From Jaapia argillacea MUCL 33604 (taxonomy: Eukaryota > Basidiomycota > Agaricomycetes > Jaapiales > Jaapiaceae), in NCBI GenBank assembly GCA_000697665.1, contig KL197710.1, positions 1,113,923-1,177,922 of the forward strand: 64,000 nt of DNA, given 5' to 3'. Below, one piece after another: positions 59,567-64,000 of this stretch (the first letter of the stretch is position 1; every line of letters starts with the position of its first letter). The notes under the pieces are model-generated. The model was given only the letters and a program-made list of their open reading frames with translations. It had not been told where the DNA came from and did not search any database. Made by a program: the position numbers and the translations under genes.

Positions 59567-61926
59567 TTAGTACAGGAACGGTGAGGTGCGAAAATGGACG
59601 TACAATCCAACGCTGAGCTCTTGCTCCAATGCCTGGGCAGCATCTTTATAAAGTTGCAGCTGGTGACGTTTTCGTTGGATCTCCAGGGCATCTGCTTGAA
59701 GGGTCACGGGAGAAGGAGCGGAATATTGGTCGAACGACGAAGTCGAACCTTGGACAGGGTCTAGGTGATCCATCTGCGACGAGAAAGGGATTTGAGTTTC
59801 GAGATGGGGTAACCCGAGGAGTTCTGAGATGTCGAAGCCGGGCAAGGTACATGGTGTGGGTTGTTGAGGCTGCTGGAACATAAAAGCAGCGGGATTGGTG
59901 CATGTGGTCTCCATATATGGCGCGAAGCTGTCATATGAGAACTGCTGGGAGGAATTTTGAGTGGGAAGGGGTAGTGAGCAATCGAACGATCCTGGCTGTA
60001 CCATGGGCAGATCCGACAATGGGGGGACGTTCTCGGCAAACGAAGACGACGACGACGCTTGCGATTGTTGTGCAAGGAGGTCCACCACGAAGTCCGAGAG
60101 TGCAGACCAACCCTCGTCATTGGAAGTTGTCGTGTCAAAACCTGATGGTGTCGCGGATTGTAAATCGAAGGTGGGGATCTCCACCTGCGGCAGAGGTTGC
60201 GGTGTGGGGCCTACGGTGAGAGTTTTAGGTATTGAGAACACAAACAAGAAGGCAGAAACTCACTCTTCGACGGTATGTTCTGAGCGGAAACAACAGAGCC
60301 ATTGTCGCCCCAGATTTGCCAATTGCTGAAGACCTCCACATCAATGGCTGAACTATCGAGCTCCTCTGTGGTGACGGATGCGGGGGGTTCAAAGTTGAAC
60401 ATGTTCTCCCATCCAAAGATAGGGTCATCGCCGAAGCTGAGCGATCGTGACATGGGGAGAGGATTCGACACAGCTTGTGGGCGGAAACCATGCTGGGAGG
60501 CTCGAGGGCGCTTCGGTGCTCCCTGTGCGTCTGCGTCCGAGAGACGGCGCTTGCGAGAGGCGGTAACGGGGACGATAGGTTCCGGAGCCGGAAGGGGTGA
60601 GTTTGACTGGGACAGGTCCCAAGACCATTGATCGAAGCTCGTGTCAACCACCAACAAAGGCGACAGTTCGGATGTTGGTGAGGGGATTTGTGGTGAATGT
60701 CGTGGTGGGGATTGCGTTCTGGAAATGCCAAAGTGAGTTGACGACATAGTGATGAAAGGAGGCACAACATACCGACGACGTTTCTCTCGTTGATCTTGAC
60801 GGATGGTGTCATCCTCATCTCGGGAGGACTTGCGCTTCTTGTGAATTGCCTTCGGAGGTGCCTGGGGCATGTCCAATTCTTCATCTTGAAAGTAGTCGCT
60901 GTCGTAAAGCTCTTCCAGAGAATCACCATCATCGCTGTCATCAGACAGCGACCAACTTGGCGAGGGTGTACGCGAGTCGAGAGGGGATCTCCGGGATCCC
61001 GTCCGCCTTTGTGTCTCACGCATCGCTTTCTGGGTAGCCCTCTGTTTGGCTTGCTCCTTTCTCCTCTCTTTCTTCTCCTTCTCCTTCTGCTCCCTCTCGG
61101 CCAAGTATGATCGAACCTTCTGTTCATCCCATCGCTGCCTATCCGCTTCGCTCATGTCCTTCACCAATACATCCAATTCCCGCGCCAGCTTACTCTTCTT
61201 CAACTTGTCTGCGCACAAACCCTCCGCCTTCAACTTCATCAACAAGAATTGATGGGTGGCGGGACACTCGATAGGGCGTCGCTTGTCGTCCTTTTCGAAG
61301 ACACGCGTGGCAGCATCCACCATGTCAGCGCGCGAGTTATTGAAGTGCTCTTTGGCGATCTCGTTCCAACCGATGCGACGACGCGCGCTGGTGAACCAGG
61401 TATCAACCGAAGCGTACGTGCAGCCAGTGCTGTCCGCAACGGATTGTTTGAATTCTTTGGAGGGGTATGGATTGTGGATGTTACGCAGTAGCCACTTGTA
61501 GCACGGAAGAACAAAGGCAGGGCAAGGGGTACGTATATCCATGTCCTGAAAAGTTGAAGTTTCGATTGTCGGACATTGGAGGAGAACATGATGGTGCGGC
61601 GGATACGGGGCACGTGAGGGCTGAACATCATCACCGATGGTATCGAATATATTGTCGAGCTCTTTGGATAAACTCGAAGTGAGCGAATCGAAACTGGCAT
61701 GAACTTCGAGAAGTCGTTCAGCTAGTATCGCTATTCGCGACGCCGCAGAATGGGCGAGACGGATCGTCTCTTCGCTAAGCAGGTGACTCTGCATGGCTTC
61801 GTCGATATCATCCTGAAGCTTTAGCCATGAACTTTCGAATGCAGATGTGGCGGAAGGGTCATCGGTGGAAGAATTGAGGAGATCAATTTCAGCGGAGAGC
61901 AGTCGTCTCCGAATAGATTCGTCCAT
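59567..61926 (-). CDS. HD1: HD1-type homeodomain mating-type protein (matA locus)
   Basis: About 750-residue HD1 partner of the mating-type heterodimer. Exons 61926-60773, 60718-60264 and 60210-59567 join in frame (introns of 54 and 53 nt). The N-terminal part (MDESIRRRLLSAEIDLLNS) is the specificity and dimerisation region. The homeodomain lies at about residues 130-190: 'CPAFVLPCYKWLLRNIHNPYP', and helix 3 'DTWFTSARRRIGW', the atypical WFxxxRRR of HD1. Then come Lys/Arg-rich nuclear-localisation stretches (EREQKEKEKKERRKEQAKQR, KKRKSSRD) and a Ser/Pro/Gln-rich tail, likely transactivating. After mating, HD1 of one nucleus pairs with HD2 of the other and controls dikaryon growth. A Met at 62100 exists, but it would leave only 33 bp before HD2. 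The 3' end may be spliced once more, with a stop at 59545. Confidence 0.9.
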
Positions 61927-62133
61927 CGTTAGGTTGAAGTCGTTCGAGGGGGTTGTGGTCTGGTTGATGGTGTTGGCGTTAAGAGAGCAGCGCGGACAGT
62001 GCTTGAGATTGTATCTCCGACAATCACGCCGAGGGACAATGGTTCGGCACGAACAGAGTTCCACAATGTGATTTCTCACACTTGAAAGGCTGGCTTTCAA
62101 TTTCTGTGGCTCGCTTTTCCATCCGCCCTCACT
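61927..62133. promoter_or_regulatory. Bidirectional promoter between HD1 and HD2
   Basis: 207 bp separate the divergent HD1 and HD2 start codons, the usual compact layout of agaricomycete HD pairs. No binding site can be named by eye. The HD1 frame stays open through most of this spacer, which probably is 5' UTR. Confidence 0.6.
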
Positions 62134-64000
62134 ATGCCTCCTACCGGTCGTTCACGCCTCACCGATGCCTTCAGTCACATCCTGCAGACAGGGGATGAAC
62201 TGAAGAAGCTGAGTCAAGCGGCCGTCTCCTCCTCTATGCTGACCCAAGCTGCCCCATCTCCATCGGTTCAAGTGACTTTACCAGAACCCCCACCCATCTA
62301 TGGCAGCCTGGTTTCTTTGGGTCTTCAGCCAGCGTTAGCTGAAACCCTATCTGCCAAGTATGCGCGCCGTGCAGGTGATCTACGGCTCCACGCTGAATCC
62401 ACTATCTCGCGAGCCCTCACCAAGTTAGCTATGTTGCCTCGTCACACCAGCTTGAGGCCTCAGTCAGAGTTAGATAATCAAGTATCCGTCGTGTATCGCG
62501 GGCAGTATCTGCGAACGGTTCAAAACCTAGCGAAGGAGACGGTAGATCTTGCCACTGCGTTCGTTTCTCGCCGCTCAGAACCCTGTCGTGATTCTGTGGC
62601 ATCTACGCCAACCCGTGATGATCTCCCACAAGCCCGAGCGACCTTCAATCAGGTACGCTCTATTCATGGCTATTGGTTACTTCAGCTCAACTGCAGCAGG
62701 AGTATCTGCCAATGCTTGAATTCGCATTCAAAGAAAATCCATTCCCGTCCCACGCAGACAAAGCAGCCTTTGCTAAGAAATCCGGTATGACATATCGACA
62801 GATCCATGTCTGGGTACGTCTCCTTGCGCTGCTTCAGCGTTTCAGTTTGCTCATCTGTGGCAGTTCCAAAACCGGCGCAGCCGAGCCAAGAGGGATGGTG
62901 TACGACTTCGAAAAGTCGACATCAACAATACTACGAAGTTCAATTTTGACCCGCTCATCAGTCGTCTCAAAGATGAAGGCTTGGACGAGAGGGTCATCCC
63001 AGAGGGTGAAAGAGTCAAGCCAGTTGACTCAGACGCCTCAGAGTACGAGTGGCACTACTTTACCAGCGATGATGAAGAAGGCGTACGTGACTCTGCTATC
63101 CTTTCAAGCGCTATCCTGAAATTATATTTTCTAGCCTGCAGCTAAACGCCGCACATCATTTCACGCCAACTCACCCGACCCCTTCTCATATCAAACGCCA
63201 TCTCACACGTTCCCTACACCGTATCCTCCCGTCTGTGAAGTTGAGCCTTTCCCCATCAAGGATGGTATCCATCACCTTCCACCGCCAGTATGGCCGCGGA
63301 AACCCGTTGCCCAACTTGCTGCCCAGCCACCTGTCGACATGGACACGTTCGCTGAAGCATTCGCAAAACTCAGCGTGCGAGTTGGCCCCATCAAGATCTT
63401 CCGCAAGAAACCAGAGGTTCCCAGAAAGTCCTCGAAACCCAAGCGAACTTCGACGCCTCCACCAAAGCCTGATCGTAGTGCGGCTACGTCCGCAATTACC
63501 ACCAAGCCCATGCCAGCTCCTCTACCGTCATTCGTCTCGGTCAAGAGGCGAAGGCTTCCTACATTGACGATCACCCCTGCATCCCCTCTTCCAGGCAGAA
63601 CAATCCCGACTTCTACCTTGCATCGATTGCACGCATTCCGTACTCCCAGTCCGAAATCGGCGCATGCCTCGCTGGTTGCTGAAGCCTTGAGGTCAAATCA
63701 ACCTGCTCCGCGGAAAGTCGCACCTTTACCTCAACGGGCCGCCGCGCATACGCGACCCCGTGGTGTGTCCCCTATTGTATCGGACGCTACAATCTCGCCG
63801 CAGCGGTCGCGATCATCGACGCTGGAACCCGAGGATCATTTCCTCCCCCTCTCATCACCCGTTGGTCGGACTGCGATGAATTATCCTCGGCCCACCCAAC
63901 CTTACGCGACTCGGAGACCATCGCCCGATCCTGCGCGTCCACCCCCTTCCCGCACATCCCAAGTAATACCATATTCCACATCCACCTCCTCCACCACACC
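62134..64000 (+). CDS. HD2: HD2-type homeodomain mating-type protein (matA locus), 5' part
   Basis: HD2 partner of the mating-type pair, cut by the window end. Exons start at 62134, 62697 and 62864, with later ones. The N-terminal specificity region (MPPTGRSRLTDAFSHILQTG) is joined by a 44-nt intron to the homeodomain: 'QEYLPMLEFAFKENPFPSHA', 'ADKAAFAKKSGMTYRQIHVW' then, after an intron, 'FQNRRSRAKRDGVRLRKV'. Helix 3 has the canonical WFQNRR. The intron before 'FQNRR' is typical of HD2 genes. Downstream the protein is acidic (DEGLDERV, SDASEYEWHYF) and then long, Pro/Ser/Arg-rich. HD2 supplies essential DNA binding in the HD1-HD2 dimer. No stop is reached before 64000, so length is unknown. 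Confidence 0.92.

Noticed and set aside
61927-62100. Upstream in-frame Met for HD1 at 62100
   Set aside because: It would leave only 33 bp to the HD2 start and adds a Cys/Arg-rich leader not typical of HD1. The Met at 61926 fits the family.
1-64000. Transposons, virus-like elements and CRISPR arrays
   Set aside because: No reverse transcriptase, integrase, transposase or capsid-like frame, no long terminal repeats and no regularly spaced repeats were found by eye in either strand.

Overview
The window looks like nuclear DNA of a mushroom-forming basidiomycete (Agaricomycetes). Genes are dense on both strands and cut by many short introns (about 44-60 nt, mostly GT...AG). F-box genes of the expanded mushroom type are present. 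The right end carries a homeodomain mating-type (matA) locus: divergent HD1 and HD2 genes beside the mitochondrial intermediate peptidase gene, the classic agaricomycete linkage. I cannot name the species. Exon joins below come from reading splice sites and frames by eye, so inner boundaries are models; gene starts and stops are firmer.

Left part (1-13.6 kb): 3' part of a UTP17/WDR75 ribosome-biogenesis gene (+), a homeodomain transcription factor outside the mating-type HD1/HD2 classes (-), an F-box gene (-), a PB1-domain proline-rich protein (-), a D-xylose reductase-like aldo-keto reductase (-) and a ketopantoate reductase (+). Middle-left (14-25.3 kb): a putative fucosylation cluster. It has three related membrane-anchored O-fucosyltransferase-like genes (-), an F-box gene lying between the second and third, and a GDP-fucose-transporter-like gene (+) that shares a divergent promoter with the third. 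Middle (27.4-40.1 kb): two tandem HxxxD acyltransferase-like genes, an FBXO21-type protein (F-box, SirB1-like and YccV-like domains), an RSC9-like chromatin remodelling subunit and an ARMH3-like armadillo protein, all on +.

Right part (40.8-64 kb): glycine dehydrogenase (GCV2), a mitochondrial PPR protein, SEC61 gamma, COG1, a TMEM115-like Golgi membrane protein, a FAM32A homologue, a WHIM-type chromatin protein, the mitochondrial intermediate peptidase, and then HD1 (-) and HD2 (+). HD2 runs off the window edge.

Two themes stand out. One is secretory-pathway and Golgi function: GDP-fucose transporter, fucosyltransferase-like genes, ARMH3, SEC61 gamma, COG1 and TMEM115. The other is the mating-type master regulator with its flanking housekeeping genes. 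I saw no transposon, virus-like element, CRISPR array, rRNA or tRNA gene. The longest gene-free stretches are 5.4-7.0, 20.3-21.7 and 25.3-27.5 kb.
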